A stretch of DNA of 33,821 nt from a virus. The position numbers were made by a program, and so were the translations under genes. The notes under the pieces are model-generated. The model had not been told where the DNA came from. It was given only the letters and a program-made list of their open reading frames with translations, and did not search any database. This document shows, one piece after another, positions 23,952-31,412 of the stretch. Where the stretch lies: positions 1 through 33,821 of IMG/VR virus record IMGVR_UViG_3300032304_001282, one strand, 5' to 3'. The number at the start of each line of letters is the position of its first letter. Position 1 is the stretch's first letter.

Positions 23952-24026
23952 GGTCTCGTAGTTTATTGGTTAGAATATCCCCCTGTCACGGGAATGGGAC
24001 GAGTTCGATTCTCGTCGAGACCGCCA
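23952..24026 (+). tRNA. tRNA-Asp (GUC)
   Basis: GGTCTCG pairs with CGAGACC, G73, encoded CCA. Loop CTGTCAC gives GTC. The anticodon stem has one C-A mismatch (position 28-42). Confidence 0.9.
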
Positions 24027-24032
24027 AGTTAT

Positions 24033-24109
24033 ACCCTGGTAGACAAACAGGTAAAGTCACTGCTCCAAGAAGGCAGGATATGGAGGTCCGAATCCTCCCC
24101 AGGGTACCA
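24033..24109 (+). tRNA. Aberrant tRNA-like gene (anticodon position AAG)
   Basis: ACCCTGG pairs with CCAGGGT, A73 and CCA; D stem GAC/GTC is short. Anticodon stem CTGCT/GGCAG encloses CCAAGAA, so position 33 is C rather than U and positions 34-36 read AAG. The T loop TCCGAAT has C at position 55. The short variable loop is unlike a true tRNA-Leu. It may be a decayed gene, a decoy or a noncanonical tRNA. Confidence 0.65.
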
Positions 24110-24116
24110 TTATAAC

Positions 24117-24145
24117 TTGACTTTTTAGAAATAGTAGCGTATAAT
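24117..24145 (+). promoter_or_regulatory. sigma70-type promoter for the omega-like gene
   Basis: TTGACT at 24117-24122, 17 bases, TATAAT at 24140-24145. It separates the first five tRNAs from the downstream gene, which has a CAGGAG ribosome site. Confidence 0.75.
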
Positions 24146-24168
24146 ATACTTTTAAAACAGGAGATATC

Positions 24169-24396
24169 ATGAAACCAAGAATTGCAAGCCGAGGCCCAGA
24201 AATTGACATGGAACAGTGTGTATGTCAAGCTGGTGGCGGTCGCTACGACATGGTCCTAATTGGTGCGCAACGTCTGCGTGAACTCAAACGTATTCATCGC
24301 GAGGACACCACACGATATGTAACATGTGTTGATGCTCTACGTGAAATTCAAGCAGGACAGGTCAGTCTGGTTGACTACTTAGCAAAGGTAAAATAA
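24169..24396 (+). CDS. RNA polymerase omega-subunit-like protein (RpoZ/Rpb6 family)
   Basis: 75 aa. The segment GRYDMVLIGAQRLRELK at about 24-40 follows the bacterial omega pattern (NRF-D-LVLVAARRARQ), and VDALREIQAGQVS near 54-66 matches the TVIALREIEEG motif. The N-terminal 20 residues differ from host omega. Omega binds the beta' C-terminal tail and helps assembly, so a phage copy could replace or compete with the host subunit, or favour late transcription. Known family relation is recognised from sequence; the phage role is inference. Confidence 0.75.
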   Translation: MKPRIASRGPEIDMEQCVCQAGGGRYDMVLIGAQRLRELKRIHREDTTRYVTCVDALREIQAGQVSLVDYLAKVK

Positions 24397-24397
24397 A

Positions 24398-24559
24398 ATG
24401 GCCAAGCCACAACAAACAACAAGTGAATTGAGTCGAACTCTAGCAGGACAATGGACTAAAAGTGAAAAGCGTGAACGAGCTAGCCGTGAAATCATGGAGG
24501 CTAATCAACGCATCAAGGCCATCAACAAGGCTATCAAGCAACAGCAATTCATGAAGTAA
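24398..24559 (+). CDS. Small basic helical protein
   Basis: 53 aa, start one base after the omega-like stop. Gln- and Lys-rich with a long helix (WTKSEKRERASREIMEANQ then RIKAINKAIKQQQ). Likely RNA- or protein-binding by composition, with no family recognised. It ends seven bases before tRNA-Glu. Confidence 0.6.
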   Translation: MAKPQQTTSELSRTLAGQWTKSEKRERASREIMEANQRIKAINKAIKQQQFMK

Positions 24560-24566
24560 AGATTAG

Positions 24567-24641
24567 GCACCCTTCGTCTATCGGTGAGGACACGCCCCTT
24601 TCACGGGCGGAAGAGGAGTTCGATTCTCCTAGGGTGTACCA
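24567..24641 (+). tRNA. tRNA-Glu (UUC)
   Basis: GCACCCT pairs with AGGGTGT (first pair G-U), encoded CCA after A73. Anticodon loop CTTTCAC gives TTC; the layout matches bacterial tRNA-Glu. Confidence 0.92.
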
Positions 24642-24649
24642 GGTAATAC

Positions 24650-24739
24650 GGAAGCGTGGCCGAGTGGACGATGGCATCTGCCTACTAAGCAGACATACGG
24701 GCAACTGTATCGTGAGTTCGAATCTCACCGCTTCCGCCA
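24650..24739 (+). tRNA. tRNA-Ser with anticodon ACU
   Basis: GGAAGCG pairs with CGCTTCC, G73, CCA and a long class II variable arm, all typical of tRNA-Ser. Anticodon loop CTACTAA reads ACT where bacterial tRNA-Ser for AGY codons has GCT. T loop TTCGAAT is normal. Confidence 0.85.
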
Positions 24740-24740
24740 A

Positions 24741-24816
24741 GGGCCTATAGCTTAAACAGTAAAGCAAACGACTCATAATCGTTGGAGTCTGGGTGCAAGT
24801 CCTAGTAGGCCCACCA
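24741..24816 (+). tRNA. tRNA with CAU anticodon (Met or lysidine-Ile)
   Basis: GGGCCTA pairs with TAGGCCC, A73, CCA. Anticodon stem-loop CGA CTCATAA TCG is like tRNA-Ile2, but elongator Met is possible. The T loop TGCAAGT has G where U55 is expected. Confidence 0.85.
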
Positions 24817-24825
24817 GAATTTTAA

Positions 24826-24854
24826 TTGCTGTCTACACCACTTATAAGTAAAAT
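24826..24854 (+). promoter_or_regulatory. sigma70-type promoter candidate
   Basis: TTGCTG at 24826-24831, 17 bases, TAAAAT at 24849-24854, before the gene at 24873. Weaker than the others. Confidence 0.4.
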
Positions 24855-24872
24855 ATAACACAAGGAAACAAA

Positions 24873-25082
24873 ATGGCAAAGACAGGACAAAAAGCTCGTA
24901 AATCAGATCCAATGCGTACCAAGAACGGTAAAGAACGTTTGGGACCATTAAATGTTGCACAGTTAGAAAAGTTATTGGCCAATGCTCGTAAAAAAAATCA
25001 AGCCAAAATTACTCGTAGGATTGCAGTAATAAAAAGTCGCCCAGGTTATCGGGTGCCTGTTGTAGAAACAGTAACAGAATAA
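24873..25082 (+). CDS. Small very basic hypothetical protein
   Basis: 69 aa, about a quarter Lys or Arg, with CAAGGAAACAAA upstream. RLGPLNVAQLEKLLANARKKN is a predicted helix, then KITRRIAVIKSRPGYRVP. Composition suggests nucleic-acid binding. It lies between two tRNA genes, so a role in the translational module is possible but unproved. Confidence 0.6.
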   Translation: MAKTGQKARKSDPMRTKNGKERLGPLNVAQLEKLLANARKKNQAKITRRIAVIKSRPGYRVPVVETVTE

Positions 25083-25088
25083 TTTCAA

Positions 25089-25164
25089 GCCCCTTTAGCT
25101 CATCCGGTAGAGCAACTGATTTGTAATCAGTAGGTGGTCTGTTCGAGTCGGACAAGGGGCACCA
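25089..25164 (+). tRNA. tRNA-Thr (UGU)
   Basis: GCCCCTT pairs with AAGGGGC, A73, CCA. Anticodon loop TTTGTAA gives TGT; T arm GTCTG TTCGAGT CGGAC is normal. Last of the nine tRNAs. Confidence 0.93.
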
Positions 25165-25173
25165 AAATATAAT

Positions 25174-26418
25174 ATGTCTGAATATATCAACTACGATCTA
25201 AATCTCAACAAGTTTTTTACAGACGCAGATCACCAGATCATATTTTGTCCATCCAAACACCAGTATCAACTTGATAGAAAAATCTATTTTCAGCCGTCAG
25301 CCAGCCCGCTTTTACACGTAAGTGACTCCGAACTAGGTAGCTGTTTTGAACAATTAACTATACCTACTGCTAGCTGGATTTATAATGGTAACAAGACACG
25401 TCAGCGGTTACCCATAACCACTGAATTAAAATCCTATACACAACAAATATACCAAAACATAAAAGAATCTATTGCAAAAATTTATTCCCAACATCCGTTA
25501 GTGAATCTAATGTACAGCGGTGGCATAGACAGCATGGTTCTGTTGAGCTACATATTAAAACAAGGATTTGGTCCTCGCACCCGACTGGTATGTTTTGAAA
25601 ATACAACTCAACCACACCCTAGCGGATTAGGCACTAACAATACAAAAAAATTCAAAGTTAAAGATTTGTATAGGAAATATCAAAATCAATTACACAGCAT
25701 AGTCTGGCACAGTATAGATATTTCCCATGTAGTTAATGCATTCAATCACGGACAGTTAGCAGACATAAAATGCTATGCTACAAAAACTGTCCTAGACCAA
25801 TACCAAAATAGTGTGTTTATATTTGGTCATCATGGAAATCAAGTATTGTTACACAAGTATATTTTCCTTGACGAAATTATAATTCAACAGCCCGATATTC
25901 AATCACGTATACAAAAACTTCAAATAGATAATGACTATTACACCACGTCAATACGTGAGTACCAGATACCCAAAGAACCCATTGGGGTTGATCGTCGACA
26001 TTTTTTAATTAAACCTTGGTCTGTTTTTCACGGATACCGTAATAACTTAATTTACTCGCCCATTGGTAGCAATGAGAATTTTCAACTGACACGAAGCCTT
26101 GATTTTAGTAAAATTGACCCATGGACCATCATGGATGCTACTGTAGCTAAAGATCTTATTAGACAAAATGTTGGCGATGAGTTTAATGCATTTATAGATA
26201 CCGAGAGTTTAAAAGAGAATGATAATTTAGAGACAATACAATTACCTGTAGATAAGTTAGACCCTGTTGCATTAACCATTCCTTTAGATTTATTACACAG
26301 TCCAGAAGGATTAGACTATGTTCAAGGCCAGATTGATCTGGCCCATTCAACTGGGTGGTTGCCAATCAACACGGCTGTGTCAATAAAATCATTGCAACAC
26401 ATTTCGGATACATATTAA
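25174..26418 (+). CDS. PP-loop ATPase (adenine nucleotide alpha-hydrolase / asparagine-synthase-like), copy 1
   Basis: 414 aa. The PP-loop is SGGIDS at 115-120, preceded by NLMYS and followed by MVLLSYILKQ. A later FIFGHHGNQVLLHK is the kind of second loop found in asparagine-synthase-like amidotransferase domains. No N-terminal Cys glutaminase is present; the first 100 residues are unrecognised. The family adenylates a carboxylate or carbonyl before attack by an amine or thiol. The ATG is nine bases after the tRNA-Thr CCA and has no clear ribosome site. Confidence 0.75.
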   Translation: MSEYINYDLNLNKFFTDADHQIIFCPSKHQYQLDRKIYFQPSASPLLHVSDSELGSCFEQLTIPTASWIYNGNKTRQRLPITTELKSYTQQIYQNIKESIAKIYSQHPLVNLMYSGGIDSMVLLSYILKQGFGPRTRLVCFENTTQPHPSGLGTNNTKKFKVKDLYRKYQNQLHSIVWHSIDISHVVNAFNHGQLADIKCYATKTVLDQYQNSVFIFGHHGNQVLLHKYIFLDEIIIQQPDIQSRIQKLQIDNDYYTTSIREYQIPKEPIGVDRRHFLIKPWSVFHGYRNNLIYSPIGSNENFQLTRSLDFSKIDPWTIMDATVAKDLIRQNVGDEFNAFIDTESLKENDNLETIQLPVDKLDPVALTIPLDLLHSPEGLDYVQGQIDLAHSTGWLPINTAVSIKSLQHISDTY

Positions 26419-26432
26419 ACAAAGGAGATTTT

Positions 26433-26597
26433 ATGTCAAAACTTACAGATGTACTACAAAAAGCCCTGGCAAAAAAACAAGGCACAACACATCAAGAGAA
26501 TTTAGAAACACCAGCGATTGAAAAGAAAACCGGCAAACAACGGGCTCCTACAGTTGGCAAAAAACCGCCTACAAGAAGTGCCGGCCGTGGCCGCTAA
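26433..26597 (+). CDS. Small basic hypothetical protein
   Basis: 54 aa from ATG 26433 with an AAAGGAG ribosome site (the longer upstream frame is overlap). A short helix MSKLTDVLQKALAKKQ is followed by a disordered, lysine/proline/glycine-rich tail. Unrecognised. Confidence 0.6.
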   Translation: MSKLTDVLQKALAKKQGTTHQENLETPAIEKKTGKQRAPTVGKKPPTRSAGRGR

Positions 26598-26599
26598 GG

Positions 26600-26607
26600 T
26601 ATAAATA
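26600..26607 (+). promoter_or_regulatory. T4-type late promoter (TATAAATA)
   Basis: Exact TATAAATA at the end of the 54-aa gene. A transcript from here would carry a leader of about 135 bases with a 12-base palindrome (TCCGACGTCGGA, 26628-26639) and a GACAT-AACA-ATGTC hairpin (26655-26668). Confidence 0.55.
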
Positions 26608-26652
26608 ATACTGCAACGCCGGGTTCTTCCGACGTCGGATTACCAAAGACGC

Positions 26653-26681
26653 TTGACATAACAATGTCTTTACTGTATTAT
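26653..26681 (+). promoter_or_regulatory. sigma70-type promoter within the leader
   Basis: TTGACA at 26653-26658, 17 bases, TATTAT at 26676-26681, 68 bases before the ATG at 26749. Early and late control of the downstream operon from separate promoters is suggested. A GTAGA-GTTCT-TCTAC hairpin follows near 26704-26718. Confidence 0.5.
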
Positions 26682-26748
26682 TAATACAGAACGCCTACCG
26701 TAAGTAGAGTTCTTCTACAAGCAATAAAACTAATTGAAGAAATTATAA

Positions 26749-27339
26749 ATGTTCACATATTGTATTATGAACAATTTGCCGTTGCCTCCACAGTGGTTAA
26801 TTGATGAAATTGACTTGGACTATCGGCCTACAGATCAAGATGTTGATTATGGTACCCCAACCGGCTACAATATAGATATCAGTGTTCAAAGACACTTGCG
26901 CAACTGGGGTGACACTAACCCAAAAGCTGTAAGAAACAAACGTATTCCAAATTTAAAATTTGATTCCTGGGCTCGTGAAAACATTTATAAAAACATTAAC
27001 GATGTGGGTATAAATTATTCTATTGTAGAATCAGGTGCTGGAAAATGTAGTACAGGGGCTCATACCGACGGAACTAGAAATTATGTTCTATTATTTCCTA
27101 TTACGCAAGGCGGGCCAGATGCAAAACTACATTTTTGGAAAGAAAAAGATCATGAGGTGATTCGTCCACGAAAAACTCAAGGAGAAGATTTTGACCGTTT
27201 GATATTGCTAGACAAAATTCAACTGCCAGAAAATTGTTGGACCCTTGCACACACCACTATTCTTCATAGTGTAGAAGATTTATTTTCAACAAGAATTAAT
27301 TTACAAATAAGTTTAAATGATAATCCTTGGCAACAATAA
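26749..27339 (+). CDS. 2-oxoglutarate/Fe(II) oxygenase-like protein
   Basis: 196 aa. The HxD iron pair is H105/D107 in AHTDGTRN, the distal histidine is H173 in TILHSVED, and R182 in TRINLQIS would bind 2-oxoglutarate, so a full facial triad is visible with DSBH-like spacing. Such oxygenases hydroxylate protein side chains, bases or small molecules. An internal ATG at 26767 is an alternative start. It overlaps the next gene by 23 bases. Confidence 0.7.
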   Translation: MFTYCIMNNLPLPPQWLIDEIDLDYRPTDQDVDYGTPTGYNIDISVQRHLRNWGDTNPKAVRNKRIPNLKFDSWARENIYKNINDVGINYSIVESGAGKCSTGAHTDGTRNYVLLFPITQGGPDAKLHFWKEKDHEVIRPRKTQGEDFDRLILLDKIQLPENCWTLAHTTILHSVEDLFSTRINLQISLNDNPWQQ

Positions 27340-28477
27340 AGACAAGTTTGGATATTACCGAGTAGGTGATTACAAAACCTACAGCAAGGTAGACGCTATC
27401 GAAACACAAACCAGAAACGGCATTCATCCCCACTGGAATTTCAATGAAGAATTTTATTCTAGCTACAATTGGACCGTAGAACCAACTAAAAATTTACAAG
27501 AATTATATGCTGACCGAGCCAGACAAATTAGAGAAACATACGATCATGTGGTGTTAATGTGTAGTGGAGGTGCAGATAGTACCAACGTACTTAATAGTTT
27601 TGTGAAAAACAATATACAATTTGATGAAATTCTAACCTACAATTACTGGGAAGCAGACAACAATCCTGAAAGTTTTTTTCATGCTGAATTAACTCACGCT
27701 ATGTATCCGCTGATTAAAAAACTGCAAGAACAAGGAATTAAGTTCAAACATAGAGATTTTGATATGAGCCCGCTTGTTGCTAGCATCCTTACCGATCGTC
27801 AATATAGGCTTGAACGCGGTTATCTATCATCGTGTTTTTTTGGCATTGGGACTATTTGCAAAAGTTTTTTAAGAGATTATGTAGAAGATTACAAGAGATT
27901 ATCCGAACAAGGTAAAAAAGTTGTTTTTGTTTGGGCTTCAGAAAAACCCAGGGTATATTTTGATGGTCGTTATAACATAAGATTTTTAGATGTGTTTGAC
28001 AATGCTGTAAATCCCAGAACGCAAATGTTACAACGAGAAAACGAATATGACGAACTGTTTTATTGGTCACCCGAAGCTGTAGACATTGTTTGCAAGCAAG
28101 GACACATAATTAAAAATTTTTTTAAAAAAAATAAACTAGCACTAGAGGAAGACATAAATTCTGAAAAAGCTATTAAATTGCCCAATATCGAAACGGTATT
28201 CAACAACAATGATACCCAAGACCGTTTAGGGTACAGATTTTTAATTGATAAACTGGTATACCCAGACTGGAACACATCAACGTTTAGTGTAGGCAAGGGG
28301 AATGGCCCGTTGATAAGCCCGTTTGACGGAGTGTGGAATGGAGATAATATTTTTGGGCAAACTACTCAACTACTTGTACAACATATTAAATCATTACCAG
28401 AATATTGGTTATCAAACCCTAAAAAAATTCACAGAGGATTAAAACTATGCATCTCACCCGCTTATTATTTGGAATAA
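27317..28477 (+). CDS. PP-loop ATPase (adenine nucleotide alpha-hydrolase-like), copy 2
   Basis: 386 aa. PP-loop SGGADS at 83-88 in LMCSGGADSTNVLNSF. Other stretches, for instance KVVFVWASEKPRV, fit N-type ATP pyrophosphatases, but the C-terminal half is unknown. Probably a relative of copy 1 with a different substrate. Both ends overlap the neighbours (23 and 31 bases), so it belongs to a five-gene unit with the oxygenase, the Bug-type protein and the SDR. Confidence 0.75.
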   Translation: MIILGNNKDKFGYYRVGDYKTYSKVDAIETQTRNGIHPHWNFNEEFYSSYNWTVEPTKNLQELYADRARQIRETYDHVVLMCSGGADSTNVLNSFVKNNIQFDEILTYNYWEADNNPESFFHAELTHAMYPLIKKLQEQGIKFKHRDFDMSPLVASILTDRQYRLERGYLSSCFFGIGTICKSFLRDYVEDYKRLSEQGKKVVFVWASEKPRVYFDGRYNIRFLDVFDNAVNPRTQMLQRENEYDELFYWSPEAVDIVCKQGHIIKNFFKKNKLALEEDINSEKAIKLPNIETVFNNNDTQDRLGYRFLIDKLVYPDWNTSTFSVGKGNGPLISPFDGVWNGDNIFGQTTQLLVQHIKSLPEYWLSNPKKIHRGLKLCISPAYYLE

Positions 28478-29373
28478 TATTTGCTATATTCACAACAACC
28501 ATTCATGCAGAAGAATATAAAATTCTGTTGCCATTTCCGCCCGGTAACTTAGCAGATGTTGTATTGCGTAGCATGCAGGCCAGTATTGAACGCAACACTC
28601 CGGATCGTTTGATCATCATCAACATGCCCGGGGCCGAAACTGTTGTGGCTGCCAACCATTTTGTTGCTAACAAAAATATTGATATGATCTGGGGATCATC
28701 CAGTCAGACTGTGTGGAATCCTTTGCTGAAAGACACTGTTAAATATAGAGACAAGGATTTTCGAAATCTTGTATTGGTTGGTACAGTTAATGCATTGTGG
28801 GTGGTTCGATCTGGTACCAAGATTCATACTCCACAAGACCTAGTTAAAAATCTGCCGGATCTAGTGGGTGGATTCGCTACCGCGTACAATCTAAATCTAG
28901 AAGCCGTGGTTAGAAAATACAACAAAAAATCCACCATAGTTCCTTTCAAAGGTACCAACGACATTGTTGCGTCTTTATTAGGCGGCAACATAGATATGGC
29001 CTTAATTACTGGTAGCAACATGCTGATGCAACATGTAAAGGAAGGCAAGTTGGCCATTATTGGCAACACAGGTTCTACGGCTATTACAATAGATGGTATA
29101 ACAATTCCGTCCGTGCCTAACAGTTTAAAAGTTTCTGGATTCAGCGGAATTTCTATGATACTTACTCATGCCGATATGGACGAAAGGAAAGCACTACGTA
29201 TGAAAACATTGTTGTGGAATGCCTTGCAAGATCCGGCTACAAAACAAGTGATCAAAAATCTTTATCTACAACCGGATGCCACCGATAATCAGATTTTTAT
29301 TGACAATTATATTCAATCTGAACAGGCCAGGGCCAAAGAGTTTTTAATTCATCCTGTAAGTATACTTCAATGA
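28447..29373 (+). CDS. Bug/TctC-family tripartite tricarboxylate-type periplasmic binding protein
   Basis: 308 aa. A 21-residue signal peptide ends IHA, then EEYKILLPFPPGN starts the mature protein. VPFKGTNDIVASLLGGNIDMAL is the family's signature loop, and ADVV with PGAE lie in the ligand pocket. Such proteins catch carboxylates in the periplasm for tripartite transporters; no membrane subunit is in the window. Start 28447 is within the upstream gene (31-base overlap). A phage copy is unexpected. Confidence 0.88.
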   Translation: MHLTRLLFGIIFAIFTTTIHAEEYKILLPFPPGNLADVVLRSMQASIERNTPDRLIIINMPGAETVVAANHFVANKNIDMIWGSSSQTVWNPLLKDTVKYRDKDFRNLVLVGTVNALWVVRSGTKIHTPQDLVKNLPDLVGGFATAYNLNLEAVVRKYNKKSTIVPFKGTNDIVASLLGGNIDMALITGSNMLMQHVKEGKLAIIGNTGSTAITIDGITIPSVPNSLKVSGFSGISMILTHADMDERKALRMKTLLWNALQDPATKQVIKNLYLQPDATDNQIFIDNYIQSEQARAKEFLIHPVSILQ

Positions 29374-29924
29374 AAATAGCAATTACTGGACATACCCAGG
29401 GAATTGGGTTGGCACTTAGCCAAATTTATCGAGAGCGCGGACACGAGGTATTGGGTTTCAGCCGATCAACCGGACATGATATTACTAATTCAGAGCATCG
29501 ACAAAATATAATTGCCGAAGTAACCGACTGTGACATTTTTATTAACAATGCCCACGATTACGAAAACACATTTTGCGGAACTTTTATGCTGACCGAACTG
29601 TGGGAATCTTGGCAAGGCCAGAAAAAAATTATAGCAAATATTTCTAGCAGTGTTACCATGCGTTGGGAACAAGGAGAAAATTGCACCATGACATATCGTG
29701 TGGCCAAACGAGCCCTGGAGGATTGTTGTGAATTTTTATGGAATAAATCCCAATGGCCACAGGTCAGTCTTATTGCTCCTTGTTTGACCAGCACACCAAA
29801 AACCCAATCAAAAAAACACAAGAACAAAGTCGATCCTATGGTGTTTGCTGACTTGGTTTATAATGCATTAGATCAAAAACAATTCCGAGTGCAGATGTTA
29901 AAATTAGCAGTAAATCCTTTATAA
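29370..29924 (+). CDS. Short-chain dehydrogenase/reductase
   Basis: 184 aa, short for an SDR. TGHTQGIG at 6-13 binds NAD(P), INNAH at 58-62 is the NNAG-type motif, the serine is in NISSSV, and Y109/K113 (YRVAK) complete the catalytic set. It lacks most of the usual C-terminal substrate loop. Starts in an ATGA overlap with the Bug-type gene, so a common pathway is likely. Confidence 0.85.
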   Translation: MKIAITGHTQGIGLALSQIYRERGHEVLGFSRSTGHDITNSEHRQNIIAEVTDCDIFINNAHDYENTFCGTFMLTELWESWQGQKKIIANISSSVTMRWEQGENCTMTYRVAKRALEDCCEFLWNKSQWPQVSLIAPCLTSTPKTQSKKHKNKVDPMVFADLVYNALDQKQFRVQMLKLAVNPL

Positions 29925-29933
29925 ATTACACGG

Positions 29934-29962
29934 TTGACCATTAATTACCTTTTTGCTACAAT
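29934..29962 (+). promoter_or_regulatory. sigma70-type promoter
   Basis: TTGACC at 29934-29939, 17 bases, TACAAT at 29957-29962, before the gene at 29992, which has an AAAAGGAG ribosome site. Confidence 0.65.
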
Positions 29963-29991
29963 AGCAGTATAGTAATTAAAAGGAGTCCAAG

Positions 29992-30201
29992 ATGGCTTAC
30001 ACCGTTTTCCAACATGACACTCGTTTTGGCCTACGCAAGGGCTTGGAAGGTCCTTTTCATTATCCCAGTGGTGCTGTCTTATACTACGATCACAAAGAAG
30101 GCAAGTATTATGACCCACGCACCGACTTCTATGTCAGCAATGAAGATGTTGCGGCATTAAAACAACAGATCGTTGATCGATTGACACAAAAATCCCGTTA
30201 G
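29992..30201 (+). CDS. Small hypothetical protein
   Basis: 69 aa with a strong ribosome site. FHYPSGAVLYYDHKEGKYYDPRTDFYVS is a beta-type core with a calcium- or phosphate-like Asp pattern, then a helix DVAALKQQIVDRL. Function unknown. Confidence 0.65.
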   Translation: MAYTVFQHDTRFGLRKGLEGPFHYPSGAVLYYDHKEGKYYDPRTDFYVSNEDVAALKQQIVDRLTQKSR

Positions 30202-30210
30202 TAGTATAAT
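30181..30210 (+). promoter_or_regulatory. sigma70-type promoter for the MoxR-like gene
   Basis: TTGACA at 30181-30186 (inside the preceding ORF), 18 bases, TATAAT at 30205-30210, 48 bases before the ATG. Confidence 0.65.
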
Positions 30211-30258
30211 AGTCGTACAGTAGTTAATTTTAATCACAATTTATAGGACACAGCCCTT

Positions 30259-31344
30259 ATGTCAGAAACAAGAACAGTCACTTCGGTGCAAGCTCGTAAG
30301 AGTCTACTCAAAGCATTTAAAAAACAACGCCCACTATTCCTTTGGGGTCCTCCTGGTATCGGCAAGTCAGAGTTGGTAGCAGACATCACCCAAGAACTAG
30401 GTGGTGTAATGATTGATCTTCGTTTGGGTCAGATGGAGCCCACAGACATTCGTGGTATTCCGTTTTATAACAAAGACAACGGCAAGATGGATTGGGCGGC
30501 TCCGATTGATTTGCCCACAGAAGAATATGCCGCTGAATATCCAATTGTAGTTCTGTTTCTGGATGAGATGAACAGTTCTGCGCCTAGTGTTCAGGCCGCG
30601 GCTTACCAGTTGATACTAAATCGACGCATTGGCAAATACTTCTTGCCCGACAATGTAGTGCTAGTGGCCGCTGGTAATCGAGAGTCAGACAAAGGCGTTA
30701 CATATCGTATGCCTACTCCGCTTGCTAATCGTTTCATTCACCAAGAAATGAAGTGTGACTTTGCATCTTGGCAAGAGTGGGCTGTAAACAAGAACATCCA
30801 CAAGGATGTGGTAGGTTACTTGAGTTATGCCAAGCAAGACCTGTATGATTTTGATGCCAAGTCTGCGTCACGTGCTTTTGCAACACCACGCTCGTGGACC
30901 TTTGTAAGCGAATTGCTGGAAGACGAAGATGGTGATGACGACACTATCATGAACTTGATTGCTGGCACTGTAGGCGAAGGACTTGCTGTCAAGTTTATGG
31001 CACACCGTAAGATTGCTGGTCGTATGCCCAAGCCAGAAGATATCCTAGCTGGCAAGGAAAAAGAGCTGAATGTCAAAGAAGTGTCAGCTATGTACAGTTT
31101 GGTGATCAGTATGTGCTACGAGCTCAAGGCCGCAATTGAAGCCAAAGTATCGGATAAACAGTTCCACGAAATGGCCGATAACTTCTTTGCTTACATGATG
31201 AAGAACTTTGAAACTGAGTTGGTTGTTATGGGGGCAAGGATAGCCTTAACAACATATAATCTTCCATTCCAACCTACTAAGTTGAAGAACTTTGATGAGT
31301 TCCACCAACGCTATGGAAAATATATTCTCCAAGCATCTGCCTAA
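30259..31344 (+). CDS. MoxR-type AAA+ ATPase
   Basis: 361 aa. Walker A GPPGIGKS at 30-37, Walker B VVLFLDEMN at 97-105, sensor/arginine-finger region AAGNRES and TPLANRFIH follow in order. MoxR proteins are unfolding/metal-insertion chaperones normally paired with a VWA-domain partner. No VWA gene is in this window; downstream is a terminator and a nuclease gene on the - strand. Own promoter at 30181. Confidence 0.88.
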   Translation: MSETRTVTSVQARKSLLKAFKKQRPLFLWGPPGIGKSELVADITQELGGVMIDLRLGQMEPTDIRGIPFYNKDNGKMDWAAPIDLPTEEYAAEYPIVVLFLDEMNSSAPSVQAAAYQLILNRRIGKYFLPDNVVLVAAGNRESDKGVTYRMPTPLANRFIHQEMKCDFASWQEWAVNKNIHKDVVGYLSYAKQDLYDFDAKSASRAFATPRSWTFVSELLEDEDGDDDTIMNLIAGTVGEGLAVKFMAHRKIAGRMPKPEDILAGKEKELNVKEVSAMYSLVISMCYELKAAIEAKVSDKQFHEMADNFFAYMMKNFETELVVMGARIALTTYNLPFQPTKLKNFDEFHQRYGKYILQASA

Positions 31345-31386
31345 ACAACTCGGGCATTTACGGGCTGTGGGTGCCCAACAGTTGGC

Positions 31387-31412
31387 AAAAGGATCTTAGG
31401 ATCCTTTTGTTT
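31387..31412. terminator. Bidirectional terminator between convergent genes
   Basis: AAAAGGATC (31387-31395) pairs with GATCCTTTT (31400-31408), TTAG loop, then GTTTT. The loop TTA is the - strand gene's stop codon, so the stem is coding for its last residues (Lys-Gly-Ser). Confidence 0.75.

Noticed and set aside
23503-24228. Several ORFs on both strands through the tRNA cluster
   Set aside because: They cross conserved tRNA stems; the coding frames are accidental.
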